A DNA stretch of 64,000 nucleotides from Aliamphritea ceti (GCF_024347215.1 NZ_AP025282.1:2666001-2730000), one strand, 5' to 3'. Positions 44,112 through 53,367 are shown, numbered from the stretch's first letter. The notes: a model not told the origin generated them from the sequence alone. Program-made: numbers and translations.

Positions 44112-45104
44112 ATGAAAGCAATGATCATTCGTCAATTTGGCGGCACAGAACAATTCGAACTTAATGAGCAGGACCGTCCGCAACCTAAAGCCGGTCAGGT
44201 GTTAGTTAAGGTTGCAGCCACCAGCGTGAACACCGTCGATACAATGATCCGCCAAATGGGCGAGGCATTACCATTTGCTCCTGCGCTACCGGCTATTCTG
44301 GGTATGGACTTCGCAGGAACCGTCGCAGCAGTTGGTGAAGGCGTCACTGAATACGCAATCGGAGATGAAGTATATGGCTGTGCAGGCGGGCTGGGGGATC
44401 GTCCCGGCGCGCTGGCAGAATACATGCTGGCAGACATCGAACTGATTGCACCTAAACCTTCAAATATAAGCATGCGTGAAGCAGCAGCGCTGCCGTTGGT
44501 TGCAATCACAGCCTATGAAGGCCTGAAGCGCGCCAATATTCAAGCTGGCCAGCAAGTACTGGTGCATGGTGGCGCGGGTGGTGTTGGCCATGTCGCACTG
44601 CAACTGGCGAAACACTGGGGCGCACATGTATCGGCTACCGCTGGTAACGAAAAGCATCTGGCACTGGTCGAAAAGCTTGGCGCAACAGCGGTTAACTATA
44701 AAACTGAAACCGTTGAAGACTATGTTGCTACGCACACTGATGGTAAAGGCTTCGATCTGGTTTTCGACTCTGTGGGCGGCGCTAACCTTAACAGTTCGTT
44801 TGCAGCTGCGGCCCTGAATGGTCAGGTTGCTACCACAGTATCACTGGTAGAAATGGACCTGTCAGTTGCTCATATGAAAGGTTTGTCGCTGCATGTCGTG
44901 TTTATGCTGATTCCTATGATCCATAACATTGGCAAACAGCAGCACAGTGAAATCCTTCGGAATATTAGCCGTATTGTCGAAGCCGGCGAACTGACACCTG
45001 TCGTTGATCAGCAGCAGTTTAATCTGACAGATGCAGGCAAAGCGCATGACCACCTGAGCAGCAGGGCGGCAACAGGTAAAGTCGTTATCGATATCGCGGT
45101 ATAG
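44112..45104 (+). CDS. MDR-family quinone oxidoreductase/zinc-binding dehydrogenase
   Basis: NADPH-dependent quinone-reductase-like MDR protein, 330 residues, with GroES-like N-terminal domain (GMDFAGTVAAVGEG) and the Rossmann motif HGGAGGVGHVALQLAKHWG. It lacks the zinc-ligand pattern of alcohol dehydrogenases. It is the first gene of an operon with an LLM flavin enzyme and an SDR, which suggests stepwise oxidation or detoxification of a carbonyl or quinone compound. Confidence 0.9.
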   Translation: MKAMIIRQFGGTEQFELNEQDRPQPKAGQVLVKVAATSVNTVDTMIRQMGEALPFAPALPAILGMDFAGTVAAVGEGVTEYAIGDEVYGCAGGLGDRPGALAEYMLADIELIAPKPSNISMREAAALPLVAITAYEGLKRANIQAGQQVLVHGGAGGVGHVALQLAKHWGAHVSATAGNEKHLALVEKLGATAVNYKTETVEDYVATHTDGKGFDLVFDSVGGANLNSSFAAAALNGQVATTVSLVEMDLSVAHMKGLSLHVVFMLIPMIHNIGKQQHSEILRNISRIVEAGELTPVVDQQQFNLTDAGKAHDHLSSRAATGKVVIDIAV

Positions 45105-45136
45105 TTGGATAACAGCAGCTTACGAGGGAGATCATC

Positions 45137-46120
45137 ATGGACCTGTCCATCACAACACAGACGTTCCAGACGATTAACAAAGGCTACAACCGGGTGTTCA
45201 AACCGGGCAAACTGAGTATTGGTCTGGTTGCCCCCATTGAGAACTATGCCAATGGTCCTGTACCGGAGTTACAGCAGCACATAGAGCGTATTCAGCTGGC
45301 TGAACAGTTGGGCTTTGCTGCCGTTTGGTTACGTGACGTGCCATTTAATGTGCCGTCATTTGGCGATGCCGGGCAACTGTTTGATCCCTTTGTGTATCTT
45401 GGCATGCTGTCAGCCATGACTAATGAAATTGCTCTGGGTGCCTCCAGCATTGTTTTGCCATTACGGCATCCGGCGCATGTGGCAAAAGCCGCTGCCAGTG
45501 CCGATGCTCTTTCAAATGGCAGATTGATTTTGGGAGTCGCCTCTGGAGACCGTCCTGATGAATATCCGGCACTGAATCAGTGTTTCGAGACCAGAAGCGC
45601 CGACTTCAGAGCCAGTTACGATTACATTCGTAGCATGAGTAGAAGCTCACCGGCATTGAGTAACCATTACGGAAATCTGGCAGGGGACATAGACATGCTC
45701 CCCAAACCAACCGCAGGTAAGCTGCCGCTATTAATCACCGGGGCAAGCCAGCAATCATCAGGCTGGATAGCTCAGCATGGCGATGGCTGGATGCTATACC
45801 CAAGAGAAAACCAGCTGCAAGCTCAAATCATCAACAAGTGGCGAGCAGAGGTCGCCGCCGCAGGCCGGCCCGCCCAGCCAGTGATGCAACCTTTATATAT
45901 CGACCTGGTTGAAGACCCGCAAGCAACACCGCAACCTATTCATCTGGGTTATCGCCTAGGCGTAGGGCAATTGCATGCTCATTTAAAGAACCTTCAATCA
46001 ATCGGCGTCAACCATGTCGCGCTGAACCTGCGCTTTAACAATGCAGATATTAAAACCACATTACACTGCCTGGCCGATGAAATCCTGCCAGACTTTAGCC
46101 ACTACTCAGGCACTATTTAG
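45137..46120 (+). CDS. LLM-class flavin-dependent oxidoreductase
   Basis: Luciferase-like monooxygenase fold (327 residues). LAEQLGFAAVWLRDVPF, IALGASSIVLPLRHPAHVAKAAASADALS and LLITGASQQSSGWIAQHGDGWM are the conserved flavin-barrel segments. It follows the MDR gene by 32 bases and has a GAGG ribosome site. No flavin reductase is adjacent. It could be an FMN-dependent monooxygenase or an F420-type relative; the latter is less likely in this kind of bacterium. Confidence 0.9.
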   Translation: MDLSITTQTFQTINKGYNRVFKPGKLSIGLVAPIENYANGPVPELQQHIERIQLAEQLGFAAVWLRDVPFNVPSFGDAGQLFDPFVYLGMLSAMTNEIALGASSIVLPLRHPAHVAKAAASADALSNGRLILGVASGDRPDEYPALNQCFETRSADFRASYDYIRSMSRSSPALSNHYGNLAGDIDMLPKPTAGKLPLLITGASQQSSGWIAQHGDGWMLYPRENQLQAQIINKWRAEVAAAGRPAQPVMQPLYIDLVEDPQATPQPIHLGYRLGVGQLHAHLKNLQSIGVNHVALNLRFNNADIKTTLHCLADEILPDFSHYSGTI

Positions 46121-46149
46121 GTGCAATTAAGGCACTAAGGAGAGTAAAC

Positions 46150-46962
46150 ATGTCTAAAACGATTTTGATCACAGGCTCAACCGACGGCATTGGCCTGTTA
46201 ACAGCCCGTAAGCTGATTGAAGCCGGTCATACAGTACTGTTGCACGGTCGCAGTCAATCAAAGCTGGAAGCAGCACAAAAAAGTCTTGCTGATGTTAAAG
46301 GTAATACAAAAATCACTGGCTACCTGGCAGACCTTTCCGACATGGATCAGGTGGCAACACTGGTAGCAACCATTCAGGCTGAACACGCGCAGTTAGATGT
46401 ACTGATTAACAATGCTGGCATCTACAACACGCCTGTAGCAATAACAAAAGATGATCTGGACATACGCTTCGCCGTTAATACCTATGCCCCCTACATACTG
46501 ACCAAACAATTAATACCATTACTGGGCAATGAAGGCAGGGTAGTAAACCTTTCATCGGCAGCACAGGCACCAGTAGACCTGAAGGCACTGGCAGGGCAGG
46601 CATTACTGACAGACGGACCCGCTTACGCACAAAGTAAACTCGCCATAACCATGTGGTCCCGACAACTTGGCCTGCAATACAAAGACAACGGGCCAATGAT
46701 CGTCGCTGTAAACCCAGGTTCACTACTTGCCAGTAAAATGGTCAAAGAAGCTTACGGTATTCCCGGATCTGACCTCAGCATTGGTGCCGACATCCTCGTA
46801 CGGGCAGCATTATCAGACGAATTTGCCACTGCGTCAGGAGAGTATTTCGATAACGACGCAAAATGCTTTAATACACCGCATTCTGATGCCCTGAACGCAG
46901 ATAAGCGCAGTGAAATTCTGCGAGTGATGGATGAGACACTGGAGAGAATAGTAGGGACTTAG
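46150..46962 (+). CDS. SDR-family oxidoreductase
   Basis: Short-chain dehydrogenase of 270 residues. Cofactor motif TGSTDGIG (8-15), NNAG, catalytic Ser in NLSSAAQAPVDL and YAQSK are present, followed by NPGSLLASKMV. The motif set resembles the retinol-dehydrogenase/protochlorophyllide-reductase-like SDRs. It ends the operon, 29 bases after the LLM gene with an AAGGAG site. Confidence 0.9.
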   Translation: MSKTILITGSTDGIGLLTARKLIEAGHTVLLHGRSQSKLEAAQKSLADVKGNTKITGYLADLSDMDQVATLVATIQAEHAQLDVLINNAGIYNTPVAITKDDLDIRFAVNTYAPYILTKQLIPLLGNEGRVVNLSSAAQAPVDLKALAGQALLTDGPAYAQSKLAITMWSRQLGLQYKDNGPMIVAVNPGSLLASKMVKEAYGIPGSDLSIGADILVRAALSDEFATASGEYFDNDAKCFNTPHSDALNADKRSEILRVMDETLERIVGT

Positions 46963-47184
46963 TGAGAAGTAAGTGATAGAAGAGTGAAGTGATAGGAGGC
47001 TGATGAATATTTAATCGGGCCTAATAGGCAATGTAATGAATGGGGTAAAGTAGCTATTCTCAAATCCTATTCATTTCACCCAATAGCAAGGCATTGGGAG
47101 AACGGAGGCTATCACCTATTACCAAACAAACCTCACTGTTATACTTGCTGACCACTTCCTTATTGACTACCTACCTGAGACTCC

Positions 47185-48486
47185 ATGCCATTTTCTAATC
47201 TTGGATTGTGCGATCCTATTGTACGAGCTATTGAAGACCAGGGTTACGCCAGCCCTACGCCTATTCAAAAGAAAGCTATCCCTATAATCCTCTCTGGTAA
47301 GGATGTAATTGCCACCGCGCAAACCGGAACGGGTAAAACAGCCTCTTTTGTTTTGCCTATTTTGGAGCTGTTTAATAAAGACCGTAAGCTCCGGGGTAAA
47401 CGCATACGTGCGCTTATTCTTACGCCTACCCGAGAGTTGGCAGTACAAATTGAAGCGAATATTACTAAATACAGTAAGCATTTAAATCTGAGCTCAATGG
47501 CCATATATGGCGGTGTTGATTCAGAATCACAAAAGCAGCGTTTGATTGAAGGTGTAGACATCTTAGTGGCCACACCAGGCAGGCTGCTTGATCTGGCACA
47601 TCAACGCGCATTGCACTTCGATGAACTTGAAGTACTGGTCTTAGATGAAGCCGACAGAATGGTAGACATGGGCTTTGTTGGTGACATAGATAAAATTGTT
47701 GACCGCTTACCCGTCACACGTCAGAACTTATTATTCTCAGCGACCATGAGTCACGACGTTCGGGAAATGGCTGATGGTTTTTCTGACAGCAAGATGAGTG
47801 AAACAGCGGTTGAAGTATCCATTTCATCTAACGTCAAATCAGCACCATCGATCAAGCAATGGTTAATAACGGTAGACAAAGACACAAAGTCCGCATTACT
47901 GAGTCATTTAATCAAAGAACAGGAATGGGATCAGGCGCTCATTTTCATAGAGAAAAAGCACGCCGCCGCCAAACTGGTGGTTCAGTTAGAAAAACGCGGT
48001 ATTAAAGCGGAATCTATTCATGGGGATAGAAGCCAGGCCATGCGAGAAAAAATCCTGGCTGATTTCAAATCCGGAAACTTAAAATACTTAGTGGCCACTG
48101 GCGTAGCAGCGCGCGGCATTGATATAGGTAAACTTAGCCGCGTTGTTAATTACGACTTACCCTTCAAACCGGAAGAATATATTCACCGTATTGGCCGAAC
48201 AGGCCGTGCTGGCCAGCCAGGTGAAGCCATTTCTTTTGTGGCATTAGGCGATTTTAAAAACCTATGCGCAATTGAAAGCCGCTTAAACCACTTAATCGAT
48301 CGAAAAGAGATAGAAGGTTTTCCTGTTAGAAAAGAAGTGCCTATTTCAATTTTGAATTACGTTCGTAAGAGCAAACCGCCGGTTAAATCAGCATCAAAAC
48401 CCCGTAATAAGGCATCAGGTAAAGTCACAGCCGAAAAAAGTGAAAATACTGAGAACAGCAGCGTTTGGGGTCAAATCAAGAAATAG
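47185..48486 (+). CDS. DEAD-box ATP-dependent RNA helicase (RhlE-like)
   Basis: RNA helicase of 433 residues. Motifs in order: Q motif (YASPTPIQKKAIP), I AQTGTGKT, Ia PTRELAVQ, II DEAD, III SAT, V ARGIDIG and VI HRIGRTGRAGQ. The basic C-terminal tail (about 385-433, rich in Lys/Pro/Ser) probably binds RNA. It resembles RhlE, which acts in ribosome and RNA metabolism, often in the cold. The 222-base leader contains a CCCAAT/ATTGGG inverted repeat at 47079-47098. Confidence 0.93.
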   Translation: MPFSNLGLCDPIVRAIEDQGYASPTPIQKKAIPIILSGKDVIATAQTGTGKTASFVLPILELFNKDRKLRGKRIRALILTPTRELAVQIEANITKYSKHLNLSSMAIYGGVDSESQKQRLIEGVDILVATPGRLLDLAHQRALHFDELEVLVLDEADRMVDMGFVGDIDKIVDRLPVTRQNLLFSATMSHDVREMADGFSDSKMSETAVEVSISSNVKSAPSIKQWLITVDKDTKSALLSHLIKEQEWDQALIFIEKKHAAAKLVVQLEKRGIKAESIHGDRSQAMREKILADFKSGNLKYLVATGVAARGIDIGKLSRVVNYDLPFKPEEYIHRIGRTGRAGQPGEAISFVALGDFKNLCAIESRLNHLIDRKEIEGFPVRKEVPISILNYVRKSKPPVKSASKPRNKASGKVTAEKSENTENSSVWGQIKK

Positions 48487-48541
48487 GGGACAGGTAACAC
48501 TGAAATGACGGCACAGGGATAGTCAGCATCGATATACCAAA

Positions 48542-48629
48542 CACCTGGTCAAACCGAACCATTAGTTGAACCAGGTGCCTGATATAGAAGAAGTTTAAGC
48601 ATCATTACAGTTAAGTAGATGATGCTTAA
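48542..48629. repeat. Two inverted repeats in a convergent intergenic region
   Basis: CACCTGGT (48542-48549) pairs with ACCAGGTG (48570-48577), and TTAAGCATCAT (48595-48605) pairs perfectly with ATGATGCTTAA (48619-48629). They lie between the convergent helicase and cytochrome genes and probably act as transcription barriers, though only short T runs follow. Confidence 0.6.
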
Positions 48630-48644
48630 TAAAAGCACCGGATA

Positions 48645-49229
48645 TCAATACTCAGGTAACTGATAAAACTGCTCTTCTTCCTCCCATTTATTTCTGAAGT
48701 ATTTGCTGGCAGGCATTTCAACCTTAGGTAAAGTTTTCTGGTCAATGACTTGTTCAGCATCTACCAGTTCGTTCATTTCAAGGATATATGCAGTCACGGC
48801 GTACACCTCGTCAGCGCTAAGTTGCTTAACGTTGTACGGTGGCATTGCTCGCTGTATGTAGTCAAAAACAGATGTGGCGTACGGCCATGAGTAACCGGTT
48901 GACCAGTCACTGCCATGTTTAGGCTTACCGGCCAATGCTGGCACATGAAACTGGCCATTACCTCTGCCGTCCACGCCATGACAATGCGCGCACTGCGTCT
49001 TGTAGACCGTTGCGCCTGCTTTAGCAGTACCACTGCCTACAGGCAGTCCTTCACCGTCAGGGAAGACCGTCATACTGATGCTATTAACTTCATCTTTGCT
49101 AATAGTCTGGCCCAGATTAACAGTGCTGTCAGGATCAGGCTTATCTGCTCCATGAGCGATGCAGGACACTAAAGCCAAAACAGACATGCCAGAGAGGCGG
49201 AAGTGCGAGTGTAAAAGGTTAGAAAGCAT
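48645..49229 (-). CDS. sorB: Cytochrome c subunit of sulfite dehydrogenase (SorB-like)
   Basis: Periplasmic c-type cytochrome of 194 residues with an export signal (MLSNLLHSHFRLSGMSVLALV, cut near AHGA). One heme site is visible: CAHCH, in YKTQCAHCHGVDGRGNG, with a likely axial Met in RAMPPYNVKQLS. The ATG at 49229 has AAGGGGG upstream and overlaps the sulfite oxidase stop by 11 bases, so the two are coupled. It should accept electrons from the molybdenum subunit. Confidence 0.88.
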   Translation of the reverse strand: MLSNLLHSHFRLSGMSVLALVSCIAHGADKPDPDSTVNLGQTISKDEVNSISMTVFPDGEGLPVGSGTAKAGATVYKTQCAHCHGVDGRGNGQFHVPALAGKPKHGSDWSTGYSWPYATSVFDYIQRAMPPYNVKQLSADEVYAVTAYILEMNELVDAEQVIDQKTLPKVEMPASKYFRNKWEEEEQFYQLPEY

Positions 49230-50478
49230 TGTTAACACCCCCTTGCTGATCGATATACCAGGTCTGGATAGCGTTATAATGCTTCGGTGACCCTTGGTAA
49301 AAGCTTTTCCGCCATTCTTTATGGGTAGGCTGAATATTTCCGAAATCATCCATAGCACGACTCTGTAACTCTACCGAACCACCTGTCCATTTCCAGGGAA
49401 GCGAAAAGCGGGTCATCGACTTGCTGTGCACAGGACCTTCCAGCTTAGCTTGCTGCCAGGTCTGGCCACCATCTACAGATACTTCAACCGCATTGACTTT
49501 ACCGAAACCGCTCCAAGCCAGGCCGGAGATTTCGTAATAGCCTTTATCAGGTAACTGCTGACCGGATGAGGGATGCGTAATCACCGATTTAACCCCCATA
49601 TAGAGGCTAAAATTTTGCAGCTGACCGTCGCCCAGCGTATCAGCATAAGAGCGGTTTTCATTCTGGGTATAGGCAGGGCGATCAGATATTTCCAGGCGTC
49701 GCAGCCACTTAACGCTGACATTGCCTTCCAGCCCCGGCATAAACAGCCGCATTGGATAGCCCTGAGAAGGGCGCAGCCGCTCACCGTTCTGATATAACGC
49801 AATAATGGCGTCATCCATAATACGTTCTAACGGAATACTCCTGGCCAGTGAGCCAGCATCACTGCCTTCAGCAATGACCCATTTAGCACCTGGCTTTAAT
49901 CCGGCTTCTTCTAATAGTCGGCGTAAAGAGACGCCATACCATTCAGAACCGGATATTAAGCCGTAGAGCTCCTGTAACGTTTTCTGTTCAGCATTTGGAA
50001 ACACAGCCTGAGGCCAGGTATTACCACTACATTCTAAAAACTTATGTCCGCCCACCATTGGGTAACGTAATAAGTCACTTACCGAGAACTTAAGCGCTTT
50101 CTCTGTCAGTCCGTGGATATAGAGCGTGTGAGTATCCGGATCAATATCCGTTAAGCCTGAGTGATGCACACTGAAGTGCAAACCAGAAGGAGTGATAGTG
50201 CCTTTTTGCTGATGTAACGGTGCGTAAGTGTAGGTAAGCGTCGACATACCGTTTTGTTGCGTAACCAGCCGCTTTACATCTTTTTCATAGATGGAAGGGC
50301 TGCCATATGCATCGGCATTACCTCCCGATTTTAGCATGGAATCAGGCAACGGCGCAGCAGATGCCAGCGGTGCTGTAACAGCTGCAGGAGCCGATATTGC
50401 GGTTAAAAACGTTGCACCAGATTTTATAAAATGGCGTCTTCCTGTCTCTTTTTGCTTAAGTTCTTCTATTTTTGTCAT
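49219..50478 (-). CDS. sorA: Molybdopterin sulfite dehydrogenase catalytic subunit (SorA-like)
   Basis: Sulfite-oxidase-family molybdoenzyme of 419 residues, expected to oxidise sulfite to sulfate in the periplasm. A twin-arginine signal is present (GRRHFIKSGATF). The molybdopterin domain includes FLECSGNTWP, whose Cys is the usual Mo ligand, and VKWLRRLEISD; a C-terminal dimerisation domain follows (KVNAVEVSVDGGQTW). Coupled to the cytochrome gene. A two-part promoter shared with two other sulfur genes lies about 54 bases upstream of the start. Confidence 0.9.
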   Translation of the reverse strand: MTKIEELKQKETGRRHFIKSGATFLTAISAPAAVTAPLASAAPLPDSMLKSGGNADAYGSPSIYEKDVKRLVTQQNGMSTLTYTYAPLHQQKGTITPSGLHFSVHHSGLTDIDPDTHTLYIHGLTEKALKFSVSDLLRYPMVGGHKFLECSGNTWPQAVFPNAEQKTLQELYGLISGSEWYGVSLRRLLEEAGLKPGAKWVIAEGSDAGSLARSIPLERIMDDAIIALYQNGERLRPSQGYPMRLFMPGLEGNVSVKWLRRLEISDRPAYTQNENRSYADTLGDGQLQNFSLYMGVKSVITHPSSGQQLPDKGYYEISGLAWSGFGKVNAVEVSVDGGQTWQQAKLEGPVHSKSMTRFSLPWKWTGGSVELQSRAMDDFGNIQPTHKEWRKSFYQGSPKHYNAIQTWYIDQQGGVNNAF

Positions 50479-50531
50479 ATTTATTTACCTTCAGGAAAAG
50501 AGGGCGTTTGAGTACTTCTTACACTCAGTTA

Positions 50532-50561
50532 AATAAGACGAACCATAATTAAAAAGACGAC
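50532..50561 (-). promoter_or_regulatory. Shared ECF-type promoter, sorAB copy
   Basis: Read on the minus strand: GTCGTCTTT, 12 bases, CGTCTTATT. The -10-like part ends 54 bases from the sorA start codon. The same two blocks with the same 12-base spacer occur before the MalY-like and rhodanese genes, so this is a conserved element rather than chance. Confidence 0.75.
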
Positions 50562-50649
50562 GCTGTATGATCAATAGAAGGCTTCGTAACTGGGCTACAG
50601 CCATATATAAAAAGCCACAGTCGAAACAGCTACAAAAGCCTTGAGGGAT

Positions 50650-51393
50650 TTAAAGCTCGGCACGGCCTCCATCGACAACAATTTCAGAGCCCAGCATATA
50701 AGCGGATGCATCACTGGCAAGAAACAGAACAGCACCGGCGATTTCTTCAGCACGACCCATACGGCCAATTGGCACCTGTTTACCGATCCGTTCAGCATAG
50801 GCACGAAAATGCTCGTCTGTCTCGTTAGGGTTGCGGTGAATAGGGGTTTCTATTGAACCGGGGCTAACACAGTTTACCCGGATCTTTCGCTCCACCAGCT
50901 CAGCCGACATCACTCTGGCAAAAGATCTTACCGCCGCCTTGGATGCTGAAAGTAAAGCTTTACCCGGTGTACCTATCTGATTAAGCCATGATGTATTTAA
51001 TATGACGGAGGCATTCTCTGATAATAACGGCAGAACCGTTTGTACCGAAAAGAAAACACCTTTCACATTTACATCCATCAACTTTGTATACATAACTTCA
51101 TCTGTTTTACCTAAAGGCGTTCCGAAAGCTACACCTGCATTGGCAAACAATACATTCAGCTCACCAAACTCTTCTTTCAGTACGATCTGCATACGAGCCA
51201 GGTCTTCTGATTTTGTAACATCAGTCTGAATGGCAAGCGCATCGTCACCGAGTAACGCACGGGCAGTTTCCAATTTATGGGGATCCGTACCCGTAATCGC
51301 CACCCGGGCACCGTTCTTAGCCATCAATTGAGCGGTTGCAAGGCCAATGCCACTGGAGCCACCGGTAATCAGTACTGTCTTTCCATCGAGCAT
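50650..51393 (-). CDS. SDR-family protein lacking the catalytic tyrosine
   Basis: Short-chain dehydrogenase fold of 247 residues. The cofactor motif TGGSSGIG (9-16), NAG and the Lys in LLSASKAAV are present, but the position four residues before this Lys is Leu (CTT codon) where the catalytic Tyr should be; the Ser 13 residues earlier is kept. Ordinary dehydrogenase activity is therefore doubtful. It follows the MalY-like gene by 126 bases and may be cotranscribed with it. The start at 51393 was chosen over 51465 because the extension is unlike the family. Confidence 0.85.
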   Translation of the reverse strand: MLDGKTVLITGGSSGIGLATAQLMAKNGARVAITGTDPHKLETARALLGDDALAIQTDVTKSEDLARMQIVLKEEFGELNVLFANAGVAFGTPLGKTDEVMYTKLMDVNVKGVFFSVQTVLPLLSENASVILNTSWLNQIGTPGKALLSASKAAVRSFARVMSAELVERKIRVNCVSPGSIETPIHRNPNETDEHFRAYAERIGKQVPIGRMGRAEEIAGAVLFLASDASAYMLGSEIVVDGGRAEL

Positions 51394-51519
51394 AAATACT
51401 CTTGTATTGTGAAATATCTGGCTACAAAAAAGCGAGAAGAGCTGACGACTGCAAGGCATTACCACTACAGATCCAGCACCTTCTCACGTCTCTTTATTGA
51501 AAATTTCCAGGTAGATTAT

Positions 51520-52749
51520 TTAACAGCAACTCTTCGACGATTTAGCAGGTTCGGGTGCAGCCACAGGTGCAATCTCAGCCTGAGCAGCCTCTGTCAGTAC
51601 GGTTTTAAGACGTTTGAAGGCTATTTCTATATCTGCCTTAGAGGCAGCAAAGTTCATTCGCGCAAATTGACTGGCATCGCTGTCAAACCAGCTCCCGGGA
51701 GATGCTCCAAAACCAGCTTTACCTAAGGTTTTAGTCAGAGTCTCACCAGACAATCCGGTTGCCGAAAAATCCAGCCAAACCTGATACGTACCTTCAACTG
51801 GAAACATCTTAATTTCAGGCAATTCGGTCTGTAGAAAATTACTGATCCAGTCAATGTTGCCCCGTAAATACTCCAGCAGCTCATCTACCCAGGCTTCCCC
51901 CTGGTTGAAAGCAGCGATTGTCGCAAAGGTGGTAAAAGCATTGCCATGATCCAGGTACATCGACGCTGACACAGCACGCATTGCTTCGAGTATTTTCTGA
52001 TTACCCGTATAGATATAGCCATTCGAAATACTCTGCATACCGAATGTCTTAGAAGGCGAGCCAATAAGGGAAACGTGATTATCAGGCTCTAACGCCATCA
52101 CACTGGTAAAGCGATGGCCTGAATGAATGATATCCGCATGGATTTCATCACTGATGATGGTCACTCCATGCTTATTAGCAAGCTTCAGCAAAGTTTGTAG
52201 CTCATCCTGCGTCCAGACCCGTCCAACAGGATTATGTGGGTTACACAAAATCATGACATTAACGTCTGAAACACGCATTTTTTCATCAAGATCAGCGAAA
52301 TTCATTACATAGCGCCCATCCTCAATCAACAGCGGACTTTTAATTATCTCGCGACCAGCAGTGCTAATGACTTTGGAAAATTGATGATAAGCCGGTGTCT
52401 GTATCAACACGCCTTCACCCTTATCAGTCAGCTCACGTATCAGCAGAGCAATTGCAGTTAATACGCCACTAACCTGAACAAACTTATCGGTATCCAGCTG
52501 TAACTGATGGCGGCGTTTAAACCAGTCACTGATAGCAGCGAATACACCCTCTGAATTGAATTCATACGCATACTGACCACGATTAGCCAGGCGCAGAAGC
52601 TCTGCTTTAACTGGCTCTGCAACGGTAAAGTCCATATCTGCAACCCAGAATGGCATCACATCTGTAGTCCCAAAAATGCCTTGTAGCATCGAAGAACTGT
52701 TACGAATGAAGTTGTTATGACTCGCAGCGTTGGATTGATCAAAGCTCAT
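51520..52749 (-). CDS. MalY/PatB-family PLP C-S lyase/aminotransferase
   Basis: Fold-type I PLP enzyme of 409 residues in the MalY/PatB group, whose members act as cystathionine beta-lyases or other C-S lyases. The opening MPFWVADMDF, the cofactor-site segment LCNPHNPVGRVW and the PLP lysine in GSPSKTFGMQS are all present. The C-terminus has an unusual Ala/Pro-rich extension ending in two Cys residues (KSSKSCC). The nearby sulfite oxidase and rhodanese fit a sulfur role. A shared two-part promoter lies 43 bases upstream. Confidence 0.88.
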   Translation of the reverse strand: MSFDQSNAASHNNFIRNSSSMLQGIFGTTDVMPFWVADMDFTVAEPVKAELLRLANRGQYAYEFNSEGVFAAISDWFKRRHQLQLDTDKFVQVSGVLTAIALLIRELTDKGEGVLIQTPAYHQFSKVISTAGREIIKSPLLIEDGRYVMNFADLDEKMRVSDVNVMILCNPHNPVGRVWTQDELQTLLKLANKHGVTIISDEIHADIIHSGHRFTSVMALEPDNHVSLIGSPSKTFGMQSISNGYIYTGNQKILEAMRAVSASMYLDHGNAFTTFATIAAFNQGEAWVDELLEYLRGNIDWISNFLQTELPEIKMFPVEGTYQVWLDFSATGLSGETLTKTLGKAGFGASPGSWFDSDASQFARMNFAASKADIEIAFKRLKTVLTEAAQAEIAPVAAPEPAKSSKSCC

Positions 52750-52791
52750 CTGATTCTCCTGAATCCTATATCGGTTAAAAACGATTTAATT

Positions 52792-52821
52792 AATAAGACG
52801 AAGCCGAAAAAGAAAGACGAC
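52792..52821 (-). promoter_or_regulatory. Shared ECF-type promoter, malY-like copy
   Basis: On the minus strand GTCGTCTTT, 12 bases, CGTCTTATT: identical in both blocks to the sorAB copy. Similarity continues upstream (ATRCAGY before the first block in both). It is 43 bases from the start codon of the MalY-like gene. Confidence 0.75.
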
Positions 52822-52881
52822 ACTGCATCCGGGATTCACAACTGGCACGCATTGAACAGACGAAGCGTCAGCTTAATAGCC

Positions 52882-52911
52882 GTCATCTTTTCCGTCGGGA
52901 GACGTCTTATA
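52882..52911 (+). promoter_or_regulatory. Shared ECF-type promoter, rhodanese copy
   Basis: On the plus strand GTCATCTTT, 12 bases, CGTCTTATA: one change in each block relative to the sorAB and malY copies. It points toward the rhodanese gene, 61 bases upstream of its start codon, and is back to back with the malY-like copy. Confidence 0.72.
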
Positions 52912-52971
52912 AGAAACATCAACAGAACAACGACGTGCTCAGTAGCAGTTAACACCAAAGGAAAACAACCA

Positions 52972-53367
52972 ATGCAAACGATTACCAAAGGTATTAAGAC
53001 ACTAAAAGAAAAAGCCTACGAACGGGTTGAAGATATCTCACTTCAAGCTGCACTGGATCTTTATCAAAATGACGCATATGTATTTGTCGATGTACGTGAA
53101 GCAGAAGAGCGCCGCAAATCAGGCGTCATTCCCGGTGCATTTACCTGTACACGGAGCATGCTTGAATTCCTAATTGATCCGCAATGCCCAGCGCACAATC
53201 AGGTGTTTAATCAGGACAAAACCTATGTATTCTACTGTGCCCACGGGCTACGTTCGTTGTATGCGGCCCAACAAGCCAGTGACATGGGTCTGACACCGGT
53301 TAAAAACCTGGCAGGCGGTTTCGCAGCATGGGTTGAACATAATGGGAAGGTCGTGACTGAAGGGTAA
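52972..53367 (+). CDS. Rhodanese-like sulfurtransferase
   Basis: Single-domain rhodanese of 131 residues. The active-site loop CAHGLRS supplies the sulfur-carrying Cys, with VDVREAEERRKSGVIPGAF and NLAGGFAAWVEHNG as the flanking family motifs. It may move sulfane sulfur from thiosulfate or persulfide to an acceptor. ATG 52972 follows AAAGGAAAA; a longer frame extends upstream but would cover the promoter. It is convergent with the ECF sigma gene across a terminator. Confidence 0.92.
   Translation: MQTITKGIKTLKEKAYERVEDISLQAALDLYQNDAYVFVDVREAEERRKSGVIPGAFTCTRSMLEFLIDPQCPAHNQVFNQDKTYVFYCAHGLRSLYAAQQASDMGLTPVKNLAGGFAAWVEHNGKVVTEG

Noticed and set aside
44195..44509. Long minus-strand open frame opposite the quinone reductase
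   Set aside because: It is composed of Ala/Ser/Pro codons mirroring the real gene, and the plus-strand protein has clear family motifs.
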